Assembly: GCA_025463305.1 (NCBI GenBank)
Contig: JAOBWK010000040.1
Span: forward strand, 1-37,304
Length of the DNA stretch: 37,304 bases
Reading direction: 5' to 3'
Source: Ilumatobacteraceae bacterium
GTDB lineage: Bacteria; Actinomycetota; Acidimicrobiia; Acidimicrobiales; Ilumatobacteraceae
This document shows positions 24,411-32,867 of this stretch, in pieces. The notes beneath the pieces were generated by a model. It was not told the DNA's origin and made no database searches. It saw nothing but the letters and a program-made list of their open reading frames with translations. The position numbers and the translations under genes are program-made. The stretch's first letter is position 1, and every line of letters starts with the position of its first letter.

Positions 24411-24881
24411 TCAGGTGGTGGTGGTCGTCGCCGGAGCGGTGGCCGCGGCTGCGGCAGGGGTGTCGGCGACGAGGGTGACAGCGCTGAGGGTGACCTCGGC
24501 GCCGTTGTCGAGCAGCAGCGACGGCCCGCTCGCGGTGAAGCGGGCCGAGGTGACCTTGCCGGTCACGGTCGAGGTGCCGTCGGTGGCGGTGATGGTCTTG
24601 CCCACCATCTCGGTGGCCATCTTCGCCTCGCTCAGTGACTGCTCGGTGGTCTGGGTCTGCTGCATCTTCTGCAGCGACTCGACCTGGGCGTACTGGGCGA
24701 CCTGGCCCATCATGGCCGTCGGATCCGAGGGGTTCATCGGGTTCTGGTAGCGCAGCTGGGCGACGAGGAGCTTGAGGAAGGCATCCGGTCCGAGCCCGCC
24801 GAAGATATCGGCGGACGACGAGGCGGCTGCGGATGTGGCGCCGGGCGCGTTGGCTGCGGCGATGGCATCGGCGGCGGACAC
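24411..24881 (-). CDS. flgD: Hook capping/scaffold protein FlgD
   Basis: Hook cap protein of 156 residues that guides FlgE assembly. The conserved FlgD N-terminal block is present: GPDAFLKLLVAQLRYQNPMN, PSDPTAMMGQVAQYAQVESL, QKMQQTQ, then KMATEMVGKTITATDGTSTV of the central fold. It is shorter than typical enterobacterial FlgD (about 220-230) because the Ig-like C-terminal part is lacking; it ends in an Ala/Thr-rich tail. The start is GTG at 24881, one base after the fliK stop. Confidence 0.92.
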   Translation of the reverse strand: MSAADAIAAANAPGATSAAASSSADIFGGLGPDAFLKLLVAQLRYQNPMNPSDPTAMMGQVAQYAQVESLQKMQQTQTTEQSLSEAKMATEMVGKTITATDGTSTVTGKVTSARFTASGPSLLLDNGAEVTLSAVTLVADTPAAAAATAPATTTTT

Positions 24882-24882
24882 G

Positions 24883-26256
24883 TCAGACCTCGATGCCGAT
24901 GTTCGGGATCGCGGTGCCGATCGTGCCGGTCTGGCCGGCCGCATCGGTGCTCGTGGTCAGCTGCTGCGCGGCCTCGGTCCAGCGGATGCCGCTCTGGGTC
25001 TCGCCGGAGTGGGCGGCCCACGTCGTCTGGGCCTGGGCCCGACGCTGCTGGGCATCGTTGGCGAACTCGCTCTGGGCGTTGCCGCCGTTCGAGTTGGCGT
25101 TGTGGCCGGCACTCGATCCACCGGAGCCCGATGTCGTCGCGCGCACCGTCTGATCGATGGTGCGCTCGACCTGGCGGACCCAACCACTGCCGAGGGCGTT
25201 GTCGGGATCGGACACGATGCCGACGCTCGCCTTGCCGGCGTCCATCCGCACCGAGATGCGCACACCGTCGAGGTCGAGCGCCAGGCGTTGCACCTCGCGG
25301 TTGGGGGCCATCGCCCGGACGTAGCGGATGCGGTCGACGTTGTAGACGGCGGCGGTGTTCGAGGTCGAGGCGGTGGCGACGTGCGCCGCACCGTCGGCGG
25401 TGGCCCGGGGCACCAGGGTCTGGGCGCCGACGGCGTCGGTGCCGTCGGTGGTGTCGGCGACGCCCTTCTTGGCCTTCGAGGTCTCGATCGTCGAGTCCGT
25501 CCCCCGGATGATCGAGCTCGTCGTGGACGGGTCGGTCGCGGCGGTCGAGGTCGAGGCCGCGATGGTGGTGGGCGTGCCGGTCGAGGGTGTCGTGGTCGGA
25601 TCGACGATCGACGTGGTGGTCGCAGCCGGGATCGTGGTGCCCGTCGTCGTCGTGGGCGCAACGGTGGTGGCCGTCGTCGTCGATGTCGTCGAGGTCGCCA
25701 CGGCCGGCACGGGCGGATCGCCGTCGGCGTTGGTCCCCGGCACGACGGGCGAGGATGGCACGTCGGTGGCCGGAGCGTCGGTGGCGACGGTGTCGGTGGC
25801 TGGCGTGGTCGCTGCGGTGGTCGTGCTCGTGGCGTGACCGCCCTTGCCGCCCGTGCCCGTCTTGCCGGCGGTGCCCGTGCTGGGATCGGTCGGCGGTGTG
25901 GGCGCCAGCGACGCGGTCATCGCGCCGGCCGGCATCGGGGGCGCATCCGTGGCCACGATCGCCGTTGGGTCGTCGACGCCGTTCTCGCCGCCGGGGACCG
26001 GGGCGAGCTGTCCGACGATCGGGCCCGTCACCGAGCCCGTGGCGCCGACACCGCCCGCGTTGAGCGCTGCGTTCGCGGCGTCCTGCGAGCTCGTGGCCGA
26101 CGTGGTGCGCTTGGTCGGTGCCGGTTGTGACGTGGTGACGCCGGTGCTGCCGCTGGCGGACAGCAAGACGGCGAGCAGGACAGCCGAGAAGCCCACGGGA
26201 ACGCCCATCTGGGCGACGTGAGACGCGGTGTCTTCAGTTCTCGAGGAGTGTTTCAC
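24883..26256 (-). CDS. fliK: Hook-length control protein FliK
   Basis: Molecular ruler and export-switch trigger, about 457 residues from this start. The first two thirds are Thr/Ala/Pro/Ser-rich low complexity with repeated TTT and TST runs. The C-terminal part (QRLALDLDGVRISVRMDAGK, ASVGIVSDPDNALGSGWVRQ, VERTIDQTV) has the layout of the FliK C-terminal domain. Position between the transglycosylase and flgD supports it. The start is uncertain: GTG 26256 (GGAAG upstream), ATG 26310 (GGCAGG upstream) and ATG 26208 are all open. Third-position GC rises only from about 26208. A hydrophobic stretch FSAVLLAVLLSASG near that point is unexpected for a FliK. Confidence 0.8.
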   Translation of the reverse strand: MKHSSRTEDTASHVAQMGVPVGFSAVLLAVLLSASGSTGVTTSQPAPTKRTTSATSSQDAANAALNAGGVGATGSVTGPIVGQLAPVPGGENGVDDPTAIVATDAPPMPAGAMTASLAPTPPTDPSTGTAGKTGTGGKGGHATSTTTAATTPATDTVATDAPATDVPSSPVVPGTNADGDPPVPAVATSTTSTTTATTVAPTTTTGTTIPAATTTSIVDPTTTPSTGTPTTIAASTSTAATDPSTTSSIIRGTDSTIETSKAKKGVADTTDGTDAVGAQTLVPRATADGAAHVATASTSNTAAVYNVDRIRYVRAMAPNREVQRLALDLDGVRISVRMDAGKASVGIVSDPDNALGSGWVRQVERTIDQTVRATTSGSGGSSAGHNANSNGGNAQSEFANDAQQRRAQAQTTWAAHSGETQSGIRWTEAAQQLTTSTDAAGQTGTIGTAIPNIGIEV

Positions 26257-26362
26257 GATCAAGGTCTTCCCACCACAACAGTCGGACCGGTCGTCTTGTC
26301 GACCAGTCATCGGGACCTGCCGTCCGTGGCAGCACTTCGTTCGGATGCTCCGTGCATTCCGC

Positions 26363-26389
26363 TGATCGGCAGCGCCGATCGGTGTTCTA
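26363..26389 (-). promoter_or_regulatory. Candidate FliA/WhiG-type promoter of the fliK operon
   Basis: On the minus strand TAGA (26389-26386), exactly 15 bases, then GCCGATCA (26370-26363): 3/4 and 7/8 to TAAA-N15-GCCGATAA. It lies between the transglycosylase stop and fliK. A perfect inverted repeat GATCGGC-AGC-GCCGATC (26364-26380) overlaps the -10 element and might be an operator. Confidence 0.5.
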
Positions 26390-26405
26390 GGACTGTTTCC
26401 AGTCC
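26390..26405 (-). terminator. Hairpin just after the transglycosylase gene
   Basis: On the minus strand GGACTG-GAAA-CAGTCC, a perfect 6-bp stem with a stable GNRA-type tetraloop, begins three bases after the stop codon. There is no U-run; it could be a weak terminator or mRNA-stabilising structure and abuts the candidate fliK promoter. Confidence 0.45.
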
Positions 26406-26407
26406 GG

Positions 26408-27175
26408 TCACGGGGGCGTCGAGCGCACCCCGTTGAGGTAGTCGCGGCGACCCAGCAACTTGGTGATGTAGTTCGCCGTGAACTGGTCGGGGACACCCCC
26501 GGCCTTCTGCACAGCACCAGGTCCCGCTGCATATGAAGCGATCGCGAGGCTGAGATCTCCGTGGTTCTTGTCGAGCAGGTAGCGGTAGAACTTGGCCGAT
26601 CCCTCGGCGTTCTGGCTGGGGTCCCAGGGGTTCACCTGGAGCCACTCGGCGGTCTCCGGCATCAACTGACCGAGGCCGATCGCGCCCGTCGACGACACCG
26701 CGTTCGGGGTGTACGACGATTCCGTCCAGAAGACGGCGGCGAGGAACGCGGGGTCGAGCCCGTACTTGGTCGCGGCAGCCTGGATGGTGGGTGCGAGCGC
26801 GACGCCGCGAGCGTTGGGGATGCGCGACACCCACGCCCCGGTCGCGGCCGGCAGTGACCCGTCGACCGTGAGCCCGATCGAGCCGGAGACGGCGGCGGAG
26901 GCACCGGTCGTCGAGGTCGTGCCCATCCGTTCGATGCGTGCGGCCTGGATGCCACCGGTCGATGTCGTCGCCCCGGTGAAGCCGGTCGACGCGCTCGACG
27001 ACGCCGTCGAGGTGTCCGTCGACATCGCCGTCGACGTCGACGTGGCGGCATCGGCCGCGGCCTGCGTCGACAGCTGCGTCGCGAAGCGGTCGGCGAGCGC
27101 GGTCACGGCCGCTGGTGGTCGGGACACCTCGGCGATGCGCGACATGATGATCGAGATCGCGCTGGCGGCGCTCAC
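26408..27175 (-). CDS. SLT-type lytic transglycosylase of the flagellar cluster
   Basis: A 255-residue peptidoglycan-cleaving enzyme. The C-terminal SLT domain (about 125-245) shows KYGLDPAFLAAVFWTESSYT with the catalytic Glu in the WTESSY motif, then AVSSTGAIGLGQLMPETAEW and LSLAIASYAAGPGAVQKAGG, the standard family blocks. The first 120 residues are helical then Ser/Thr/Ala-rich, without a Sec signal peptide. Since flgJ is absent, this protein may do the wall-piercing job after export through the flagellar system (inference). GTG at 27175 has a GGAG site; an ATG ten codons downstream is an alternative. It lies between the fliJ-like gene and fliK, a common actinobacterial arrangement. Confidence 0.9.
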   Translation of the reverse strand: MSAASAISIIMSRIAEVSRPPAAVTALADRFATQLSTQAAADAATSTSTAMSTDTSTASSSASTGFTGATTSTGGIQAARIERMGTTSTTGASAAVSGSIGLTVDGSLPAATGAWVSRIPNARGVALAPTIQAAATKYGLDPAFLAAVFWTESSYTPNAVSSTGAIGLGQLMPETAEWLQVNPWDPSQNAEGSAKFYRYLLDKNHGDLSLAIASYAAGPGAVQKAGGVPDQFTANYITKLLGRRDYLNGVRSTPP

Positions 27176-27206
27176 GGACCGGCTCCGGTGGTGGGCCGAT
27201 CGCTGG

Positions 27207-27629
27207 TCATCGGGACTCCCGCGGGGAGGCGGCGTTCTCGTCCATCGTGCGTTGATCGCGGCGCTGGGCCTCGAGGTTGACGATGGCCATCCGGCGCTCG
27301 ACGAGCCGCTCGGCGGCCTTGCGCCGAGCCGTCGCCGCCATCGCAGCGCGACGGCTGTCGTCGAGGCTCTGTTGGGCGAGCGCGGCGCGACGCGACGCGG
27401 TGAGCGCCGTCTCGCGCAGCGCGCTGGCGGTGCCGACGGCGGTCATCAGATCGCTCGCGCCGAGTGAGCCGCGCGAGCCCGACAGTGGATGCACCGTGGC
27501 CCGGCGCTGGGCCACCGCAGCGGCCTCGTCGGCGGCGAGCGAGGTCATGGCCGCGGACGCGGCCTCGGCGGTGGCGATGTTCTCGGCGATGGTGCGCACC
27601 CGCACCACGACGTCTCCCCTGTCACTCAT
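27207..27629 (-). CDS. fliJ: FliJ-like coiled-coil protein
   Basis: A 140-residue Ala/Arg-rich helical protein placed directly after fliI, where fliJ normally lies. FliJ is the stalk of the export ATPase and connects it to FlhA. The sequence predicts two long helices (about 8-60 and 65-130) and contains RRKAAERLVERRMAIVNLEA near the end, compatible with FliJ; primary similarity is weak, as usual in this family. The start is ATG at 27629, ten bases after the fliI stop. Confidence 0.6.
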   Translation of the reverse strand: MSDRGDVVVRVRTIAENIATAEAASAAMTSLAADEAAAVAQRRATVHPLSGSRGSLGASDLMTAVGTASALRETALTASRRAALAQQSLDDSRRAAMAATARRKAAERLVERRMAIVNLEAQRRDQRTMDENAASPRESR

Positions 27630-27639
27630 GCTTTGGCAC

Positions 27640-29145
27640 TCATGCTCGGTCGATCTCCTTGGCGATGGCGGCGAGGCCGGCGAACGTCTCGTCGAGGCTG
27701 GTGATCTCGTCGGTGCGCTGGCGGCACAGCTCGATCAGGGCGGGGCTCATCATCAGGCCCTCGTCGGCTTCGGGGTTGCTGCCCGGTGAGTAGGCGCCGA
27801 CCTCGACGAGGTCGCGCACGCTCTCGGCGGCCGACAGGGCGCGTCGGGCACGGTCGGCGATCGCGACCTTCTCGGGACCCAGCACCTTGCTGGCGAGTCG
27901 GGAGATCGACATCAGCGGATCGACGGCGGGGTAGCGGCCGGCGTGGGCGAGGCGGCGATCGAGCACGATGTGGCCGTCGAGGATGCCTCGCACGGTGTCG
28001 GCGATCGGGTCGTTGTGGTCGTCGCCGTCGACGAGCACCGTGTAGATCGCGGTGATCGTGCCGTTCTCGCGCGGGCCGGTGCGCTCCAGCAACCGGGGGA
28101 GTGCGGCGAACACCGACGGGGTGAAGCCACGGGCGGTGGGTGGCTCGCCGGCGGCCAGCCCGACCTCGCGCTGGGCGAGGGCGAACCGGGTGAGCGAGTC
28201 ACACAGGAACAGCACGTCGCGTCCCTCGTCGGCGAGCTGCTCGGCGATGGCCGTGGCGTAGCGCAGGGCACGGACGCGCACGAGCGCCGGTTGGTCGGAG
28301 GTGGCCACGACGACGGCGGCCCGCTTGGCGGCCTCCGGGCCGAGGTCGTCCTCGAGGAACTCGCGCACCTCACGGCCGCGCTCGCCGACCAGGCAGATGA
28401 CCACGCAGTCGGCTTGCGCGCCGCGGGCGATCATGCCGAGCAGCGTCGACTTGCCGACGCCGGATCCGGCGAACAGGCCGACGCGTTGGCCCTTGGCGAG
28501 GGTGGTGAACGCATCGAGGACGCGCACACCGACCGGCATCGGCTGGGTGATCCGTCGGCGGGTCAGCGCGGCCGGCACGGGACGGTCGATCGGGCCGCGT
28601 GCGGCATGCACCGGGCCCTTGCCGTCGATCGGGTGGCCGAGTGCGTCGACGACGCGGCCGAGCACGCCACGTCCCATCGGCTGACCACTGGCCAGCGTCG
28701 GACGGGCGCGGTCGCCACAGGTCAGCCCGATCGGCTCGCCGAGCATCGCGACGCGGACCTCGCCATCGCTGGCCGCCACGACCTCGGCGTCGAGCACGCC
28801 GGCCATCCCGTCGATGGCGACCGCGGTCCCCATCGGCAGCCGCACGCCGCGCACGCCCACTTCCATGCCGCGGATCACCGTGACGGTGCCCGCGACCGGC
28901 AGGGCGATGGGCAGGCCGCCCGGCACGACCGGTTCGCGCGCCGTCGACTCGCCGCCGGCCAGACCGGCGTCGTGATCGGCGTCCTCACTGATGTCATGGT
29001 CGGTGTCCTCGTCGCCGTGCGAGTCGGCCCACTTCGTGGCGCGATCTCGTGGCGACGACCACGATCCGGTCGAGGGCCGTGCGCTGGTCGGCGCGGCGGT
29101 GGCCGAGGACGGGACGGCGGGGCCGGGAGCTGCCGGACCCGTCAT
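27640..29145 (-). CDS. fliI: Flagellar export ATPase FliI
   Basis: Hexameric ATPase energising type III export, 501 residues. Walker A is AGSGVGKST (226-234), the GERGREV loop is at 254-260, Walker B is VLFLCDSLTR (311-320), and LIELCRQRTDEI is near the C-terminus. The core starts only at about residue 82; the first 75 residues are a Pro/Ala then Asp/His/Glu-rich extension (DSHGDEDTDHDISEDADHD) not seen in standard FliI. ATG at 29145 overlaps the fliH stop as ATGA. A later start could remove the extension, but the overlap favours this one. Confidence 0.96.
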   Translation of the reverse strand: MTGPAAPGPAVPSSATAAPTSARPSTGSWSSPRDRATKWADSHGDEDTDHDISEDADHDAGLAGGESTAREPVVPGGLPIALPVAGTVTVIRGMEVGVRGVRLPMGTAVAIDGMAGVLDAEVVAASDGEVRVAMLGEPIGLTCGDRARPTLASGQPMGRGVLGRVVDALGHPIDGKGPVHAARGPIDRPVPAALTRRRITQPMPVGVRVLDAFTTLAKGQRVGLFAGSGVGKSTLLGMIARGAQADCVVICLVGERGREVREFLEDDLGPEAAKRAAVVVATSDQPALVRVRALRYATAIAEQLADEGRDVLFLCDSLTRFALAQREVGLAAGEPPTARGFTPSVFAALPRLLERTGPRENGTITAIYTVLVDGDDHNDPIADTVRGILDGHIVLDRRLAHAGRYPAVDPLMSISRLASKVLGPEKVAIADRARRALSAAESVRDLVEVGAYSPGSNPEADEGLMMSPALIELCRQRTDEITSLDETFAGLAAIAKEIDRA

Positions 29146-29702
29146 CGCGGATCCGCCGACAGGTGGAGCTCGAGTGCCTCACGTGCCGCGTCGAGGTAGC
29201 GGTCGAACGTGCCGTCGGCGCTCGCCCAGTCGCTCGTCAGCCGGAACTCGCCGGTGGCGAGGTGGCGATCACCGACGATCGAGACGGTGTGACCGTTCGG
29301 CGGACGCCTGGCCATCGACTCGGATGCGGCGTCGAGGTCGTCGGGGTTGACCGACAGCACGAGGCTGCCGGGATCGAACGCGGTGAGCACCTCGCCGAGC
29401 CGCAGGAGCAGGCCGGCGGTGCGCGCCTCGGGGAGGTGGCGCAGCACGGTGGCCACGAAGAGCTCCGAGACCTCCAGCACTCGACGGGTCATCTCGTCCG
29501 CGGCGGCGTCGATGGCTGCGAGGCACTGGTCGACGCGGCCGTCGACGAACAGCTGGTCGAGCCGGCCACCGTCGCGGCCGGTGGACTCACCCTTGGCGAA
29601 GCCGAGCTCGTACGCGGCGAGCGCGACCGAGTCCCACGACGGAGGAGCGGGCACATCGACCGGCGATTCCTCGAACGACGGGCGTTGCAGCAGGCGCGTC
29701 AT
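29142..29702 (-). CDS. fliH: Flagellar export ATPase regulator FliH
   Basis: FliI-binding stator-like protein of 186 residues. The N-terminal half is short compared with other FliH proteins. The C-terminal domain has the family pattern: DQCLAAIDAAADEMTRRVLE, LFVATVLRHLPEARTAGLLL, LVLSVNPDDLDAA, and HTVSIVGDRHLATGEFRLTS followed by GTFDRYLDAAREAL. It overlaps fliG at the start (ATGA) and fliI at the end. Confidence 0.88.
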   Translation of the reverse strand: MTRLLQRPSFEESPVDVPAPPSWDSVALAAYELGFAKGESTGRDGGRLDQLFVDGRVDQCLAAIDAAADEMTRRVLEVSELFVATVLRHLPEARTAGLLLRLGEVLTAFDPGSLVLSVNPDDLDAASESMARRPPNGHTVSIVGDRHLATGEFRLTSDWASADGTFDRYLDAAREALELHLSADPR

Positions 29703-30817
29703 GAGATGAAGTCACCGCCGCCGCCGCCGCCACCGCCGCTGCGCATCAACACGATCTTGCCTTCCTCCTCGAGCTTGCGAGCGCCCTTGACGACGTCCTG
29801 CTGAGCGGACTCGACATCGGTGCGGCGCACCATGCCGAGCGTCGACGCGTACTCGGCGACGTCCTCGGCGGCACGCTTGGAGAGGTTGCGCTCGATCTTC
29901 TCGCGCACCGGCAGGGCGGCGTCCTTGAGGGCGAGCGCGATGGTGCGGGTGTCGGCGATTCGAAGCACCTCCTGCAGGCTGCGGTCGTCGAGGCCGGCGA
30001 TGTCCTCGAACACGAACATCAGGTCGCGCACGGCTCCGGCGAGGATGGGATCGGTGCGATCCAGCTCTCCGAGCACCACCTTCTCGGTGTCGCGGGCGAC
30101 GTTGTTGAGCAGCTGGGCGAGCGGCTTGATGCCGCCACGCGACTGGCTCGGCTCGTTGCTCGAGCCGGCGCCGACGCGGCGCAACAGTGCCAGCTCGACC
30201 TCGGCAACGACCTCGGGGTCGCTGGAGTCGAGCTTCGCGTAGCGGCTGGCGACCTCGGCGCGCAGCTCGGCGGGCAGGCCCTCGATGACCTGTGCGGACG
30301 TGCCGACGGGCAGGTGGGCCAGCACGAGGGCGATCACCTGGGGGTGCTCGGGCTGCAGGTACGAGACGATCTGATCGGTGCGGCGACCGCGCAGGAACTG
30401 GAACGGCACGGTGGACGACGCGGCCATGATCTGCTCGAGGATCGCGTCGGCGTTCGCGCCATGGCTGCGACGCAGGAGCTCACGCGCCTTGTCGATGCCG
30501 CCGGCGATGGCGAAGCCCTGGGCGACGGCCTCGTCGCGGAGACGGCCGACGAGCTCTTTCACCTCGGTCATCGGGATGCGGGGCATGTCCTTGACCTCAC
30601 GGACGATGGCTTCCACCTCGGGGACCGAGAAGTGGCTGAGCACCTTGGCGCCGAACTCGTTGCCGAGCGAGGCGACCACGATGGCGACGTTGCGAGCACC
30701 GGGGAACCCGCTGTCGCTGACGTGCTCGGCCGCCCGGGTGGCCGGCTGGACATCGGCCTCTTCCGGGCGCTCGATGACGGTGGCGCCTCCGCCACCGCCT
30801 CCACGGCGGCGACTCAC
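29699..30817 (-). CDS. fliG: Flagellar motor switch protein FliG, glycine tracts at both ends
   Basis: Rotor protein of 372 residues linking FliF to FliM and contacting MotA. FliG blocks are present: NVAIVVASLGNEFGAKVLSH, VPFQFLRGRRTDQIVSYLQP, EHPQVIALVLAHLP, and the torque-generating C-terminal helix region MFVFEDIAGLDDRSLQEVLR then RTIALALKDA. Unusual are a Gly6 tract near the N-terminus (RRRGGGGGG) and a run of about eight glycines (GGC/GGT codons) just before the C-terminal DFIS. GTG at 30817 overlaps the fliF stop as GTGA. Confidence 0.96.
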   Translation of the reverse strand: MSRRRGGGGGGATVIERPEEADVQPATRAAEHVSDSGFPGARNVAIVVASLGNEFGAKVLSHFSVPEVEAIVREVKDMPRIPMTEVKELVGRLRDEAVAQGFAIAGGIDKARELLRRSHGANADAILEQIMAASSTVPFQFLRGRRTDQIVSYLQPEHPQVIALVLAHLPVGTSAQVIEGLPAELRAEVASRYAKLDSSDPEVVAEVELALLRRVGAGSSNEPSQSRGGIKPLAQLLNNVARDTEKVVLGELDRTDPILAGAVRDLMFVFEDIAGLDDRSLQEVLRIADTRTIALALKDAALPVREKIERNLSKRAAEDVAEYASTLGMVRRTDVESAQQDVVKGARKLEEEGKIVLMRSGGGGGGGGDFIS

Positions 30818-32553
30818 TTCGCCATCCAGGAGCTGAGCAGTGCTGCCAGCGACTCAGGGCTCTCGTTGAGCATGCGCTCGAGATCGCCCTTGATCTCGTC
30901 GACGGCGAGCTTGTCCGGATCGTTCGCGCTGTCGCCGGGGCGATAGCTGACGGCCGGCATGGTGATGGTCGGTGTCATGGTCTCCTCGCCCTTGTCCTTC
31001 TTCTTGTTCTTCTTCGACTTGCCGGCGATGGGGCCACCGTTGATGAGCTCCTGGAGGCGGGCCTTCTTCTTCTTGCGGCGGCGCAGGAGGCCGATGATCA
31101 GCAGCATCGCCACAGCACCGGCGCCGGCGGCCTCGGCGTACATCGTGGTGAGCGGCTTGGCCGGGGTCGGTGTGGTGCCATCCGGGGTCGCGTCGGTGAT
31201 CAGCGCACCGGTGTCGGTGGCCATGGCCGGGACCAGGGCGACCTCGATCGTGTCGCCACGGGTCGAGTCGATGCCGGCGGCGGAGCCGATGACCCGCTTC
31301 AACATCGCGTCGTCGACCGTGGTCGTGGCGATGGTGGAGGCGGTGGTCGCACCGGCGACCGTCGAGGCCGTGGATGTGGCGGTCGAGGAAGCGGTGCTCG
31401 CGGCGCCGGTGGCGGCGCCCGTCGTCGCCGAGCTCGCACTGGCCACCGGGACCACCACGGCGATCGAGAGGCGGGTCACCGTCGGCGACGTCTCGGTCGA
31501 CTTGGTGATCGTGCGGTCGCCGGGGGTGTAGGTCGTGGTCTGATCGGACTTGTTGTACGTGCCGTTGCCGCTGCCGGAACCGGTCGGGCCGCCGTCGACG
31601 CCCGTGGTGCCACCGGCGGTGGCGCCGGTGCCGGTCCACGTCTCGGTGGTGGTGTGATCGGCGGTCGGCGTGTTCTTGGTGGGGTCGATGACTTCCTTCT
31701 CCACCGTGGACTGGGTGAAGTCCATGACGGCGCGGACCTCGACGGTCGCGCCGGGCTGACCGGTCAGCGTGCGGGCCAGGTCGGTGAGGCGGGTCGACAG
31801 GGTGTTCTCGTAGTCGCGGGTGATCTCGAGGTTCTTCGTCGACGACGCACCACCGGTGCTGCCGGCAGCGGTGTCGTCGCCGGCGGCCTGCAGCAGCGTG
31901 CCGTCGGACGAGGCGATGGTGACCTCCTGCGGGGTCAGCCCCTCGACCGATGATCCGATCATGTTGGCGACGGTGTTGACCTCGTCGGCGGTGAGCGGCC
32001 GCTTCAACGACAGCATCACCGACGCGGTCGGCTTCTCACCGGGCGTCGAGTTGGAGTCACCGATGAAGATCGACTGCTCGGGGATGCTCAGCTGCACGTT
32101 GGCGCCGGACACGGGGTCCATCGCCAACAGGGTGCGGGCGAGCTCGCCCTCGAGGGCACGCTCGTAGTTGACGCGCTGTTCGAAGTCGCTGCTGGCGAGG
32201 CCCTGGTTGGCGAAGATCTCGTCGAAGCCCTTCGGCACGGCCTGCCCGGTCACGCCTTCGGCGGCGAGGTCGAGGCGGGCAGTGGCCAGCTGGGCCGTCG
32301 GCACCAGGATGCGGGTGCCGTTGCCGTCGATCTGATGGGCGATGCCCTTCGCATCGAGCTTGGCGAGCACGTCCGACGCGGTCTTGTCATCGAGGTTGGC
32401 GTAGAGCACGGAGTACTTGGTCGCCGTGGCCTTGCCGTAGACGACGAAGCCGCCGACGGCGAGTCCGACGACCGTGATCAGGATGGTCACGCGAGTCCCG
32501 ATGGACATCGCTTTCCACTTCGTTGCATATGCATCGAGCTGTGGGTTCTTCAC
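30814..32553 (-). CDS. fliF: Flagellar MS-ring protein FliF
   Basis: Membrane ring protein of 579 residues. First helix at about 19-40 (GTRVTILITVVGLAVGGFVV), then the YscJ-like ring domain (YSVLYANLDDKTASDVLAKL, ARLDLAAEGVTGQAVPKGFD, NYERALEGELARTLLAMDPV, VQLSIPEQSIFI). A long Ser/Thr/Gly-rich linker and the second helix near 480-500 (AGAVAMLLIIGLLRRRKKKK) follow. The end (DEIKGDLERMLNESPESLAA, LLSSWM) is the FliG-binding tail. The start is GTG at 32553 with GAGGGA upstream, 12 bases after fliE. Confidence 0.97.
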   Translation of the reverse strand: MKNPQLDAYATKWKAMSIGTRVTILITVVGLAVGGFVVYGKATATKYSVLYANLDDKTASDVLAKLDAKGIAHQIDGNGTRILVPTAQLATARLDLAAEGVTGQAVPKGFDEIFANQGLASSDFEQRVNYERALEGELARTLLAMDPVSGANVQLSIPEQSIFIGDSNSTPGEKPTASVMLSLKRPLTADEVNTVANMIGSSVEGLTPQEVTIASSDGTLLQAAGDDTAAGSTGGASSTKNLEITRDYENTLSTRLTDLARTLTGQPGATVEVRAVMDFTQSTVEKEVIDPTKNTPTADHTTTETWTGTGATAGGTTGVDGGPTGSGSGNGTYNKSDQTTTYTPGDRTITKSTETSPTVTRLSIAVVVPVASASSATTGAATGAASTASSTATSTASTVAGATTASTIATTTVDDAMLKRVIGSAAGIDSTRGDTIEVALVPAMATDTGALITDATPDGTTPTPAKPLTTMYAEAAGAGAVAMLLIIGLLRRRKKKKARLQELINGGPIAGKSKKNKKKDKGEETMTPTITMPAVSYRPGDSANDPDKLAVDEIKGDLERMLNESPESLAALLSSWMAK

Positions 32554-32565
32554 CGATGGTCCCTC

Positions 32566-32862
32566 TTACACCTGGACGTTGATGATGGACTGGTACGCCT
32601 CGAGGCCGCGGCTGCGGATCTCGTTGACGATGGACATGCCGAGGTTGGCCTTGCTCGTCGCGGCCATCACGTCGGAGATCGACACGTTGCCGCCGGCGGC
32701 CATGTTCGTCACGAGCGAGTCGGCCTTGTTCTCCATGCCGGCGACGGAGTCGATGCCCTTGCTGATCGCGTCGCCGAATCCGCTGGCGGCCTTCGAGGTG
32801 CCGGAGACGCTGGACGTGGACGCCAGGCTCCCGATGCTTCCGATGGGTGGGATTGCACTCAC
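32566..32862 (-). CDS. fliE: Hook–basal body adaptor protein FliE
   Basis: Small 98-residue rod protein joining the MS ring to the rod. The C-terminal half shows the family pattern: ADSLVTNMAAGGNVSISDVM, AATSKANLGMSIVNEIRSRG and LEAYQSIINVQV. The start is GTG at 32862, five bases after the flgC stop, with AAGGGG upstream inside flgC. Order flgB-flgC-fliE-fliF is standard. Confidence 0.95.
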   Translation of the reverse strand: MSAIPPIGSIGSLASTSSVSGTSKAASGFGDAISKGIDSVAGMENKADSLVTNMAAGGNVSISDVMAATSKANLGMSIVNEIRSRGLEAYQSIINVQV

Positions 32863-32867
32863 GAGGT

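Noticed and set aside
26310..26407. c-di-GMP (GEMM) riboswitch before fliK
   Set aside because: A GAAA-capped hairpin is present, but the conserved GEMM core words and second helix are absent.
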